Shown piece by piece: positions 1 to 5,228 of a stretch of DNA of 5,228 nt (position 1 is the stretch's first letter; the number at the start of each line of letters is the position of its first letter). Where the stretch lies: assembly GCA_934659415.1 (NCBI GenBank), contig CAKUHW010000102.1, positions 1 to 5,228 of the forward strand. The letters run 5' to 3'. The notes under the pieces were generated by a model. It was not told the DNA's origin and did no database searches. It saw only the letters and a program-made list of their open reading frames with translations. Origin of the DNA: an uncultured Oscillospiraceae bacterium. Its GTDB lineage: Bacteria > Bacillota > Clostridia > Oscillospirales > Oscillospiraceae. The position numbers and the translations under genes are program-made.

Positions 1-1820
1 GCCCCAAGCGGGCCCGCAGCATCGGCGATTCCTTCCGGGAGCAGCTGGGCATGCGCCGCCTGGCGGAGCTGCTCAACCGCTGGTCCCTCCCCCTCAGCGT
101 GTGCGTGCCTCTCTACCGCCGCTTCGGCGACCTGGCGGCGGACATGGTGGAGGGCAACCCCTACCTGCTGTGCGAGCGCTCCCTGGGCGTGCCCTTCTCC
201 CAGGCGGACGCCCTGGCGGTGGAGCTGGGGGTGGCGGGGGACGACCCCCAGCGCATCGAGACCGCCCTGCTCTTCGAGCTGGAGCACAACGCGGACAACG
301 GCCACGTCTTTCTCCCCAGAGGCAAGCTGCTGGAGGCCACCGCCCTTCTGCTGAGCCTGGAGACGGCGCAGCTGGAGGAGGGGCTGAACGCCCTGACGGA
401 GCGGGGCGAGGTGGTGCAGGACAGCATTGCCGGCGTGGAGGCCTGCTACCCCGCAGGGCTGTACAGCGCGGAGTGCTATGTGGCCATGCGCGTGGCCGAG
501 ATGTGCCATGCGGAGATCCTGCCCCCTGCGGGGCTGGACCGCCTGATCGACGGCATCCAGCGGGAGCAGGGCATCCTGTACGCCGGGCAGCAGCGCCAGG
601 CGGTGGAGCTGGCCGCCAGCCGGCAGGTGATGCTGCTCACCGGCGGGCCGGGCACGGGAAAGACCACCTCCCTGCGGGGGGTGCTGGCCCTGTTCGACCA
701 GCTGGGGCTGGAGACCGCCCTGGCCGCCCCCACCGGCCGGGCCGCCAAGCGGCTGGGCGAGGCCTGCGGCCGGGAGGCCGCCACCATCCACCGCCTGCTG
801 GAGACCAGGCTGGACCCCTACACCGGGCAGCTCTGCTTTACCAAAAATCAGGACGATCCACTCCCCGCCGACGCGGTGATCGTGGACGAGACCTCCATGG
901 TGGACGTCTCCCTGATGGCCGCCCTGCTCTCCGCCCTCCGGGGGGAGAGCAGGCTGGTGCTGGTGGGCGACCCCGACCAGCTGCCCTCCGTGGGGCCGGG
1001 CAGCGTGCTGGACCACCTGCTGCGCAGCGGCGCGGTGCCCGCCGTGGCCCTCACCGAGATCTTCCGGCAGGCCAGGGAGAGCGCCATTGTCATGAACGCC
1101 CACGCCGTCAATCAGGGAATCGTCCCCGATCTCACCAATAAGAGCCGGGACTTCTTCTGCCTGACCCGGCGGGACGCCGGACGCACCGCGGACACGGTGG
1201 TGGAGCTGTGCCGGGCACGCCTGCCGGACAACATGGGCATACCCCCCGAGCAGATTCAGGTCCTCACCCCCACCCGCCGCCGGGGGGCGGGCACCGCCGC
1301 CCTCAACCGGGCCCTTCAGGCGGCTCTCAATCCCCCCGCCGAGGGCAAGGGGGAACGGGCCTTCGGCCCCTACATCTTCCGCGAGGGCGACCGGGTGATG
1401 CAGATCCGCAACAACTACGACCTGCTCTGGGAGGAGCCCGCCACCGGCAGGCAGGACCTGGGGGTGTTCAACGGCGACATCGGCACCGTCCTCGAGGCGG
1501 GGGCCGGGGGCGTGGTGGTGTCCTTTGACGGGCGGCTGGCCGCCTATCCCCCGGAGCTGCTGGGAGAGCTGGAGCCCGCCTGGGCCGTCACCGTCCACAA
1601 GGCCCAGGGCAGCGAGTACCGGGCCGTCATTCTGGCCCTCAGCGAGGTCCCCTCCACCCTGCTCACCCGGGGCGTGCTCTACACCGCCATCACCCGGGCC
1701 CGGGAGCTGTTCATCGTGGTGGGCAGCGGCGAGCTGCTGGCCCAGATGACCGCCAACGACCGCCAGACCCGCCGCTACTCCGCCCTGCGCACCCGCCTGC
1801 TGCGGGAGCTGGGGATGTAA
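1..1820 (+). CDS. recD2: RecD2-family ATP-dependent DNA helicase, 5'-truncated by the window edge
   Basis: This is a superfamily 1B 5'-to-3' DNA helicase of the RecD2/TraA group, the RecD type found in bacteria that lack RecBC and linked to DNA repair and replication-fork maintenance. Numbering from the in-frame ATG at 51, it shows Walker A GGPGTGKTT (198-206, positions 642-668), motif Ia AAPTGRAAKRL, Walker B DETS (279-282), motif III GDPDQLPS (306-313), TEIFRQ, the RVMQIRNNYD and VFNGDIG segment, VHKAQGSE (515-522) and the C-terminal TAITRARE motif (545-552). The region before Walker A carries the RecD2-type helix-hairpin-helix segment (NPYLL, then VPFSQADALA). The frame is open from position 3, and the family resembles this upstream sequence (IGDSFREQLG), so the ATG at 51 is internal. 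About 605 residues are visible; RecD2 proteins are usually 700-800, so roughly 150 N-terminal residues are missing. It ends in TAA and converges on the clp gene. Composition is uniformly GC-rich with no frameshift seen. Assignment to RecD2 is firm. Confidence 0.95.
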   Translation, partial: PKRARSIGDSFREQLGMRRLAELLNRWSLPLSVCVPLYRRFGDLAADMVEGNPYLLCERSLGVPFSQADALAVELGVAGDDPQRIETALLFELEHNADNGHVFLPRGKLLEATALLLSLETAQLEEGLNALTERGEVVQDSIAGVEACYPAGLYSAECYVAMRVAEMCHAEILPPAGLDRLIDGIQREQGILYAGQQRQAVELAASRQVMLLTGGPGTGKTTSLRGVLALFDQLGLETALAAPTGRAAKRLGEACGREAATIHRLLETRLDPYTGQLCFTKNQDDPLPADAVIVDETSMVDVSLMAALLSALRGESRLVLVGDPDQLPSVGPGSVLDHLLRSGAVPAVALTEIFRQARESAIVMNAHAVNQGIVPDLTNKSRDFFCLTRRDAGRTADTVVELCRARLPDNMGIPPEQIQVLTPTRRRGAGTAALNRALQAALNPPAEGKGERAFGPYIFREGDRVMQIRNNYDLLWEEPATGRQDLGVFNGDIGTVLEAGAGGVVVSFDGRLAAYPPELLGELEPAWAVTVHKAQGSEYRAVILALSEVPSTLLTRGVLYTAITRARELFIVVGSGELLAQMTANDRQTRRYSALRTRLLRELGM

Positions 1821-1832
1821 AGGCAGAGAGCG

Positions 1833-1867
1833 TCTGCTCCGGGGAGTCAGCAGAGACCATAGGTTTT
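1833..1867 (+). terminator. Weak candidate terminator after recD2
   Basis: TCTGCT (1833-1838) pairs with AGCAGA (1849-1854), 13 bases after the helicase stop codon. A TTTT run follows only at 1864-1867, nine bases beyond the stem. The stem is short and the T-run is displaced, so this is a weak candidate. Termination further into the hairpin-rich gap is equally possible. Confidence 0.2.
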
Positions 1868-1880
1868 CGCCAGACTCCTG

Positions 1881-1930
1881 CCCCCTTGTGCAAAGGGGGG
1901 GACGACAGCGCCCTTTGCTGGCTGGGGGGA
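1881..1930 (+). repeat. Dispersed repeat module, copy A (inverted partner at 4825-4876)
   Basis: This 50-base stretch matches the reverse complement of 4825-4876 at about 47 positions, with two substitutions and small indels. It begins with the near-palindrome CCCCCTTGTGCAAAGGGGG, a 7-bp stem with a 5-base loop, and ends in GCTGGCTGGGGGGA. Conservation includes the non-palindromic part (GACAGCG, then CCCTT and GCTGGCTG), so shared ancestry is more likely than chance GC-richness. No target-site duplication or transposase is visible. Confidence 0.8.
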
Positions 1931-1962
1931 TTGTCACCGGGGCAAAGGCAAGCAGCCGTGGG

Positions 1963-1993
1963 GACAACCCCTCAGTCAGCGCTGCGCGCTGAC
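1963..1993 (+). repeat. Dispersed repeat module with hairpin, direct copy of 4748-4772
   Basis: GACAACCCCTCAG (1963-1975) is identical to 4748-4760 in the same orientation. In both places it runs directly into a perfect stem: here GTCAGCGC (1975-1982), loop TGC, GCGCTGAC (1986-1993); in the other copy GGCGC, loop TCC, GCGCC. The stem sequences differ but both keep complementarity, the pattern expected if pairing matters. Confidence 0.7.
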
Positions 1994-2003
1994 AGCCATG
2001 GGG

Positions 2004-2040
2004 CCCCCGAACGAACCCAGCGGAGCGGTTCGTTTGGGGG
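2004..2040 (+). repeat. Long imperfect inverted repeat (14-bp stem, 9-base loop)
   Basis: Positions 2004-2017 pair with 2027-2040 over 14 base pairs, 13 of them Watson-Crick and one G-T (2009 with 2035). The outer part is CCCCC with GGGGG and the inner part is ACGAACC with GGTTCGT. The 9-base loop is CAGCGGAGC. There is no T-run after it on either strand, so it does not look like a standard terminator. It lies within the segment that separates the two halves of the repeat found uninterrupted at 4748-4801. Confidence 0.7.
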
Positions 2041-2121
2041 AGAGGAGGCACAAGGGAGCGGGCGGCGTTTCGGGCGATCTTCAGCCCGGAACAGAGCAGA
2101 GCGGACTTTGCGCCGACGATG

Positions 2122-2139
2122 CACAGGGGAGCTTAAGGG
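2122..2139 (+). repeat. Repeat module CACAGGGG-GCTT-AGGG, direct copy of 4784-4801
   Basis: CACAGGGGAGCTTAAGGG matches 4784-4801 at 16 of 18 positions in the same orientation. In the other gap this module lies 23 bases after the GACAACCCCTCAG module; here about 146 bases separate them. The order of the two modules is kept. Confidence 0.6.
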
Positions 2140-2160
2140 CAAAGGGCGCTGCCCTTGCCG
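2131..2160 (-). terminator. Candidate terminator for the Clp ATPase gene
   Basis: Reading the minus strand just after the clp stop codon, GGCAAGGGC (2159-2151), loop AGC and GCCCTTTGCC (2147-2138) form a 9-bp GC-rich stem with one bulged base. It starts six bases past the stop, the usual place for an intrinsic terminator. The following CTTAAGC is a poor T-tract, so function is uncertain. Confidence 0.4.
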
Positions 2161-2164
2161 CCCC

Positions 2165-4276
2165 TCACACCTGCGCCTCCCCGTGCTCCGGCGTCAGCAC
2201 CAGCTGCCCGTCCACCGCCGCCAGGCAGAGCACGTCCCCCGCCCGCAGCCGCCGCTCCAGCAGAAGCTGGGCCGCGGGCTCCTCCAGGCGGCGGCGCAGG
2301 TCCCGGCGGATGGGCCGGGCCCCCTGCTCTCCCCCGCCGCTCTCCGCCAGAAGGGCGGCGGCTCCCTCCTCCGCCCGCAGCTCCACCCCCAGGGCGGCCA
2401 GGCGGCCCTTCACCCCGGCCATCAGGCCCCGGGCGATGTCTGCCAGGGCGTCCTTCCCCAGGGGGTGGAAGAGCACCGTCTCGTCCAGACGGTTGAGAAA
2501 TTCCGGGCTGAAGCGCTCCTTCAGCTCCGCCAGCACCCGCTCCCGGGCCGGTTCCTCCCCGCCCCCCGGGGCGAAGCCCAGAGGGAGGGCGCGGCTGGCC
2601 ATGGTCCGGGCCCCCACGTTGGAGGTCATCACGATCACCGTGTTGCGAAAGTCCGCCCGGCGGCCCAGAGCGTCGGTGAGGCAGCCGTCCTCCATCACCT
2701 GCAGCAGAATGCTGTACAGCTCCTGGTGGGCCTTCTCGATCTCGTCAAAGAGCACCACGGACCAGGGGCGGCGGCGCACCCGCTCCGTCAGCTGCCCCCC
2801 CTCCTCATGGCCCACATAGCCGGGAGGCGCGCCCACCAGGCGGGACACCGCGTGCTTTTCCATATACTCCGACATGTCAAAGCGAATCAGGGCCTCCTCC
2901 GTACCGAACAGCGCCTGGGCCAGAGCCTTGCACAGCTCGGTCTTGCCCACGCCGGTGGGGCCCAGAAAGAGGAAGGTGCCCACCGGCCGGCCGGGCTCCT
3001 TCAGCCCCACCCGGCTGCGGCGGATGGCCGCGCACACCGCCCGCACCGCCTCCTCCTGCCCCACCACCCGGCGGCGGAGGGTCTGCTCCAGCTCCAGCAG
3101 GCGCTGGGCCTCCCCCAGGGTGACGCTCTCCACCGGGATGCCGCTCCACTGCGCCAGCACCGCGGCGATCTGCTCCCGGCCCAGGGTGCCGATGGGGCCC
3201 TCCCGGCGGCGCTTGTGCTCCAGCTCCCGGCGGAAGTCTTCCTCCGCGTCCCGCAGCAGGGCCGCCCGTTCGTAGTCCTCCTCGGCCGCCGCCTGCAGCT
3301 TCTCCCGCCGGGTCTGCTCCGCCCGTCCCGCCAGGGCCCGGAGTCCCGCCGGGACGCACTCCCCCGCCAGGCGCAGCCGGGCCGCCCCCTCGTCCACCAG
3401 GTCGATGGCCTTGTCCGGCAGGTACCGGTCCGGCAGATACCGCCGGGAGAGCTCCACCGCCGCCTCCAGCGCCTCGTCCGCGATGGTCACGCTGTGAAAC
3501 TGCTCATACCGGGGCCGCAGCCCCCGCAGAATCTCCATGGCCTGCGCCGGCGTGGGCTCCTCCACCCGCACGGGCTGAAAGCGCCGCTCCAGGGCGGCGT
3601 CCTTTTCGATATACCGCCGGTACTCCTCCGGGGTGGTGGCCCCCACCACCTGGAGCTCCCCCCGGCTGAGGGCGGGCTTGAGGATGTTGGCCGCGTCCAC
3701 GGCTCCCTCGGCGGAGCCTGCCCCCACGATGTTGTGCAGCTCGTCCAGAAACAGGATCACGTTCCCCGCCCGGCGCACCTCCGCCAGCAGGGTGTTCACC
3801 CGCTCCTCAAACTCGCCCCGGTACTTCGTGCCCGCCACCAGCGCCGTCAGGTCCAGGGAGAGCAGCCGCCTGCCCTGCAGGCTGTCCGGCACCGTGCCCG
3901 CAGCCAGCCGGGCCGCCAGCCCCTCCGCCACGGCGGTCTTGCCCACGCCGGCCTCCCCCACCAGAACGGGGTTGTTCTTGCTGCGCCGGGAGAGGATCTG
4001 CAGCACCCGCTCCACCTCCCGCTCCCGGCCGATCAGCGGGTCCAGCCCCCCGGCGGCGGCCTGGCAGGTCAGGTCCCGGGCGTAGCGCTCGTCAAAGCGG
4101 GTCTCCTGGCTCTCCCGGCCCCGGGCCCTGCTCTCCTCCCGCCCCCGGTCCGCCCCGGCCCCGCCGGGCTGCAGGGGCGCGCCGGACTGGCCCCGGCGGT
4201 CCCGCTCTCCCCGCAGCCGGCTGAGCAGCCGGCGGAAAAATCCGATCTGTTCCATTTCCGTCCTCCGCAGTTCCAT
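2165..4276 (-). CDS. Clp-family AAA+ unfoldase (ClpC/ClpE-like) lacking the N-domain
   Basis: This HSP100 protein should form a hexamer that unfolds proteins with ATP and threads them into the ClpP protease in the cytoplasm. From the ATG at 4276 (703 residues): ring 1 has Walker A GEAGVGKT (107-114), pore loop KYRGEFEER (151-159), Walker B VILFLDE (173-179) and an arginine finger in LERRF (229-233). A UVR-type coiled middle domain lies at about 325-357. Ring 2 has Walker A GPTGVGKT (439-446), pore loop GYVGHEEGG (486-494), Walker B VVLFDE (507-512), sensor TSN (551-553), arginine R596 in FLNRLDE and sensor-2 GARPIRR (652-658). LGF at 566-568 sits where ClpP-binding loops occur, so a ClpP partner is inferred. 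ClpC proteins are about 810 residues; here the double Clp N-repeat, and ClpE's zinc finger, are replaced by about 65 Arg- and Gly-rich residues. The frame is intact with all catalytic residues. A second in-frame start at 4255, preceded by GGAGG, would give 696 residues. The gene is transcribed divergently from the ferredoxin gene. Confidence 0.93.
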   Translation of the reverse strand: MELRRTEMEQIGFFRRLLSRLRGERDRRGQSGAPLQPGGAGADRGREESRARGRESQETRFDERYARDLTCQAAAGGLDPLIGREREVERVLQILSRRSKNNPVLVGEAGVGKTAVAEGLAARLAAGTVPDSLQGRRLLSLDLTALVAGTKYRGEFEERVNTLLAEVRRAGNVILFLDELHNIVGAGSAEGAVDAANILKPALSRGELQVVGATTPEEYRRYIEKDAALERRFQPVRVEEPTPAQAMEILRGLRPRYEQFHSVTIADEALEAAVELSRRYLPDRYLPDKAIDLVDEGAARLRLAGECVPAGLRALAGRAEQTRREKLQAAAEEDYERAALLRDAEEDFRRELEHKRRREGPIGTLGREQIAAVLAQWSGIPVESVTLGEAQRLLELEQTLRRRVVGQEEAVRAVCAAIRRSRVGLKEPGRPVGTFLFLGPTGVGKTELCKALAQALFGTEEALIRFDMSEYMEKHAVSRLVGAPPGYVGHEEGGQLTERVRRRPWSVVLFDEIEKAHQELYSILLQVMEDGCLTDALGRRADFRNTVIVMTSNVGARTMASRALPLGFAPGGGEEPARERVLAELKERFSPEFLNRLDETVLFHPLGKDALADIARGLMAGVKGRLAALGVELRAEEGAAALLAESGGGEQGARPIRRDLRRRLEEPAAQLLLERRLRAGDVLCLAAVDGQLVLTPEHGEAQV
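4262..4266 (-). promoter_or_regulatory. Ribosome binding site favouring the internal clp start at 4255
   Basis: On the minus strand GGAGG lies six bases before the in-frame ATG at 4255 (Met8 of the longer form), as good a match as any in the window. The upstream ATG at 4276 has its own weaker site, GGGGTG in AAGGGGTGG, at about 4284-4292. Either start, or both, could be used. Confidence 0.5.
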
Positions 4277-4327
4277 GATCGTCCACCCCTTCGTTTCCTG
4301 TGGGAATCATGGGGCGTTTTCCCCGGT

Positions 4328-4336
4328 TTTATACCA
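4328..4336 (-). promoter_or_regulatory. Candidate promoter (extended -10) of the Clp ATPase gene
   Basis: On the minus strand TGGTATAAA forms an extended -10 element (TATAAA at 4333-4328 with TG one base upstream), about 50 bases before the clp start. No good TTGACA-like -35 is found 16-18 bases upstream, where the sequence is T-rich. This is the best candidate in the gap, but it is weak. No CtsR-like or CIRCE-like heat-shock operator is visible. Confidence 0.35.
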
Positions 4337-4357
4337 CTCCCTGGTAAAAAATAAGGA

Positions 4358-4385
4358 TTGCATTTTGACGATTTTGTGCTACAAT
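4358..4385 (+). promoter_or_regulatory. Vegetative-type promoter of the ferredoxin gene
   Basis: A -10 element TACAAT (4380-4385) is preceded by TGC, making an extended -10, and by TTGCAT (4358-4363) as a -35 with 16-base spacing. The predicted start of transcription is near 4392, leaving a leader of about 28 bases with a strong ribosome binding site. A better -35 match, TTGACG (4365-4370), is only nine bases from the -10 and so unlikely to pair with it. The block is markedly AT-rich against its surroundings. Confidence 0.65.
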
Positions 4386-4404
4386 ATTTCTGCAATACAT
4401 ATCT

Positions 4405-4411
4405 GGAGGTG
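4405..4411 (+). promoter_or_regulatory. Strong ribosome binding site of the ferredoxin gene
   Basis: GGAGGTG is fully complementary to the 3' end of 16S rRNA and sits eight bases before the ATG at 4420. It fixes the start of this short gene and suggests high expression. Confidence 0.85.
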
Positions 4412-4419
4412 TTCCTGTC

Positions 4420-4593
4420 ATGGCTCATGTCATCAACGATTCCTGTGTCTCCTGCGGCGCCTGTGAGTCCGCCTGTCCCGTGGGCGCGATCTCCATGGGT
4501 TCCGATCACATGGTGATCGATGCTTCCACCTGTCTGGACTGCGGCGCTTGCGCCGGTGCCTGTCCTATGGGTGCCATCGCTCCCGAGGGCTGA
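4420..4593 (+). CDS. 2[4Fe-4S] clostridial-type ferredoxin
   Basis: This is a 57-residue soluble low-potential electron carrier of the clostridial ferredoxin family, which serves enzymes such as pyruvate:ferredoxin oxidoreductase, hydrogenase and Rnf/electron-bifurcating complexes in anaerobes. It holds two complete cluster motifs, each CxxCxxCxxxCP: Cys9, 12, 15, 19 with Pro20 and Cys38, 41, 44, 48 with Pro49. The two halves show the family's internal duplication (CVSCGACESACPVGAI and CLDCGACAGACPMGAI). The N-terminus AHVINDSC closely resembles classical clostridial ferredoxins. There is no signal peptide, extra domain or cysteine loss, and the length matches the family. Its codons end in T more often than those of its GC-rich neighbours, as expected of a highly expressed gene. 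It has its own promoter, ribosome binding site and terminator, so it appears monocistronic and not functionally tied to the divergent Clp gene. The redox partner cannot be read from the sequence. Confidence 0.97.
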   Translation: MAHVINDSCVSCGACESACPVGAISMGSDHMVIDASTCLDCGACAGACPMGAIAPEG

Positions 4594-4604
4594 TCGACAC
4601 ACAC

Positions 4605-4643
4605 AAAAGATCCTCTCCCGGTCTCCCGGGAGAGGATCTTTTA
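4605..4643 (+). terminator. Intrinsic terminator of the ferredoxin gene, possibly bidirectional
   Basis: A perfect 17-bp stem (4605-4621 with 4626-4642) encloses the 4-base loop TCTC. It begins 12 bases after the ferredoxin stop. The right arm ends in TCTTTT and the left arm starts with AAAAGA, so the structure presents a T-tract on both strands and could also stop transcription arriving from the minus-strand gene at 4913. Confidence 0.93.
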
Positions 4644-4650
4644 TATCGTC

Positions 4651-4671
4651 TTCGCCGCGGCTCGCGGCGAA
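4651..4671. repeat. Perfect 9-bp hairpin downstream of the ferredoxin terminator
   Basis: TTCGCCGCG (4651-4659), loop GCT and CGCGGCGAA (4663-4671) form a perfect stem eight bases after the main terminator. A TTTTT run at 4684-4688 lies 12 bases further, too far for a textbook terminator. It could act as a backup terminator or belong to the repeat family filling this gap. Confidence 0.55.
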
Positions 4672-4747
4672 CTCTGCGAGGCCTTTTTGACAGTCTCTAT
4701 CACCGAAGGCGACTGCGGGATCGTTGCCAGACTGCATTGCACGGCCA

Positions 4748-4801
4748 GACAACCCCTCAGGCGCTCCGCGCCAGCTCCCCTTACACAGGGGCGCTTGAGG
4801 G
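4748..4801 (+). repeat. Contiguous copy of the dispersed repeat modules
   Basis: GACAACCCCTCAG (4748-4760) leads into a GGCGC/GCGCC hairpin (4760-4772), then a CCCC, TTACACA, GGGG hairpin (4777-4791), then CACAGGGGCGCTTGAGGG (4784-4801). The first and last modules match 1963-1975 (13 of 13) and 2122-2139 (16 of 18) in the same orientation. This copy seems to be the compact form of the element split in the other gap. Confidence 0.65.
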
Positions 4802-4824
4802 AGGAGCCCTTTGGCCCGCCCGTT

Positions 4825-4876
4825 TCCCCCCAGCCAGCGAAGGGCACGCTGTCTTCCCCCCTTTGCACAAGGGGGG
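4825..4876 (-). repeat. Dispersed repeat module, copy B (inverted partner of 1881-1930)
   Basis: The reverse complement of this 52-base stretch matches 1881-1930 at about 47 positions. It carries the near-palindrome CCCCCTTTGCACAAGGGGG (4857-4875). The two copies lie on either side of the clp-ferredoxin pair in opposite orientation, about 2.9 kb apart. Confidence 0.8.
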
Positions 4877-4912
4877 CACGCCGTCCTGCCCGCTGCGCGG
4901 GCGGGGAAAAAC

Positions 4913-5228
4913 TCAACCGGGCGTTTCTGTCTCCGCCTCCGCCGCGGGGGCTTGCTCCTTGCCCGCCGCCTGCTCCCGCAGGGCCAGGGCGCCGCAGTCC
5001 CCGGCCAGCAGCCCGCTCTCCAGCGCCGCCGCCGTCCTGGCCGCCGCCACCATGCCGTCCATGGCCGCGCGCAGACTGTCGTACCGCTCCAGCACGCCCT
5101 CCAGCCAACGCCCGGTCTCCGCCCGCAGGGCCGCCGCCTGGGCCTCCGCCTCGTCCATGGTGGCCTGGGCCTTGCGGTGGGCGTCCAGCTCCACGGTGGC
5201 CACCCGGTCCTTCAGGGCCTCATAGCTG
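4913..5228 (-). CDS. Coiled-coil protein of unknown function, C-terminal fragment
   Basis: The last 104 residues of a minus-strand protein are visible, running off the right edge. The frame stays open upstream of the GTG at 5203, so that GTG is not shown to be the start. The fragment starts SYEALKDRVATVELDAHRKA and is rich in Ala, Glu, Arg and Leu with heptad-like spacing, predicting a long alpha-helical coiled coil over about the first 60 residues (MDEAEAQAAALRAETGRWLE). It ends in a low-complexity acidic and alanine-rich tail (APAAEAETETPG). No enzyme motif, cysteine cluster, membrane segment or signal peptide is visible. DivIVA-like or other scaffold proteins have similar C-terminal helices, but the diagnostic N-terminus is not in the window, so I make no family call. 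Base composition and low-complexity coding fit a real GC-rich gene. It converges on the ferredoxin gene. Confidence 0.7.
   Translation of the reverse strand, partial: SYEALKDRVATVELDAHRKAQATMDEAEAQAAALRAETGRWLEGVLERYDSLRAAMDGMVAAARTAAALESGLLAGDCGALALREQAAGKEQAPAAEAETETPG

Larger units (their letters stand above)
1821..2164. other. Hairpin-rich non-coding gap between convergent genes
   Basis: No supported gene lies in this 344-bp stretch, which separates the stop codon of the helicase (plus strand) from that of the Clp ATPase (minus strand). It contains at least six inverted repeats able to form hairpins: 1833-1838 with 1849-1854, 1881-1887 with 1893-1899, 1975-1982 with 1986-1993, 2004-2017 with 2027-2040, 2068-2075 with 2084-2091, and 2138-2147 with 2151-2159. 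Two segments match the other intergenic gap at 4748-4876. The reading frames crossing it have no ribosome binding site and no recognisable protein. The likely content is dispersed repeats plus transcription termination for both genes. That the strip is non-coding is clear; its role is inferred. Confidence 0.8.
4594..4912. other. Repeat- and hairpin-rich non-coding gap
   Basis: This 319-bp stretch between the ferredoxin stop and the convergent coiled-coil gene holds the ferredoxin terminator, a second perfect hairpin (4651-4671), and an array of repeat modules shared with 1881-2139. A further stem lies at 4885-4893 with 4897-4905 (GCCCGC, TGC, GCGGGC core) just past the stop of the minus-strand gene, but no T-run follows it in the minus direction. 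The stretch 4689-4747 shows no clear feature. Frames that cross the gap are fusions of neighbouring shadows with no ribosome binding site. Confidence 0.75.

Noticed and set aside
101..1141. A 346-codon frame overlapping the helicase gene in another phase
   Set aside because: The Gly/Arg/Pro/Ala-rich translation is typical of an out-of-phase shadow, while the overlapping frame has the full RecD2 motif set.
1821..2164. A CRISPR array or tandem repeat array
   Set aside because: The repeated modules are inverted or irregularly spaced, with no regular direct repeats or unique spacers.
1886..4354. An 822-codon open frame on the plus strand, antisense to the Clp gene
   Set aside because: It lies opposite a gene with unmistakable AAA+ motifs. 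Its translation is low-complexity (Pro, Gln, Arg, Leu, His), lacks a ribosome binding site and is the expected shadow of GC-rich codon bias.
4365..4385. TTGACG and TACAAT as a paired -35/-10 promoter
   Set aside because: The spacer is only nine bases, far below the workable 16-18. TTGCAT at 4358 with a 16-base spacer and the extended -10 is preferred.
4069..4752. A 227-codon minus-strand frame covering the ferredoxin gene
   Set aside because: It is antisense to a clear ferredoxin, crosses the ferredoxin promoter and terminator, and then overlaps the Clp N-terminus in another frame. No domain is recognisable.
1881..4876. A composite transposon bounded by inverted repeats
   Set aside because: No transposase lies between the copies, no target-site duplication is visible, and the enclosed genes look like ordinary chromosomal genes.
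4548..5225. A 225-codon plus-strand frame over the right end
   Set aside because: It starts inside the ferredoxin gene, runs through the terminator hairpin and repeats, and is opposite the coiled-coil gene. The translation is Ser/Arg/Ala-rich noise.

Overview
The window is very GC-rich and comes from a Gram-positive anaerobe. A low-GC-style promoter and a 2[4Fe-4S] clostridial ferredoxin sit beside a ClpC/ClpE-type unfoldase with a UVR middle domain and a RecD2 helicase. This combination, together with hairpin-rich intergenic repeats, suggests a GC-rich gut clostridium of the Oscillospiraceae (Flavonifractor/Lawsonibacter-like). The assignment is inferred from gene families and composition, not from a database match.

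Layout: (1) Positions 1-1820, plus strand, hold most of a RecD2-family DNA helicase whose N-terminus lies outside the window. (2) Positions 1821-2164 are a 344-bp non-coding gap between two convergent genes, packed with hairpins and dispersed-repeat modules. (3) Positions 2165-4276, minus strand, encode a complete two-ATPase-ring Clp unfoldase that lacks the usual Clp N-domain. (4) Positions 4277-4419 are a divergent promoter region, far more AT-rich than the rest. (5) Positions 4420-4593, plus strand, encode a 57-residue ferredoxin with its own promoter, a strong ribosome binding site and a perfect 17-bp terminator hairpin, so it is probably monocistronic. (6) Positions 4594-4912 are a second repeat- and hairpin-rich gap. 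(7) Positions 4913-5228, minus strand, are the C-terminal end of a coiled-coil protein of unknown function.

The genes do not form one pathway: DNA repair, proteolysis and electron transfer sit side by side in separate transcription units. The most notable non-genic signal is one repeat family present in both gaps. A module of about 50 bp occurs in inverted orientation on either side of the clp-ferredoxin pair, and other modules occur in direct orientation, one copy being split by about 120 bp of extra hairpin-forming sequence. I found no CRISPR array, tRNA, rRNA, transposase or clearly new defence system.
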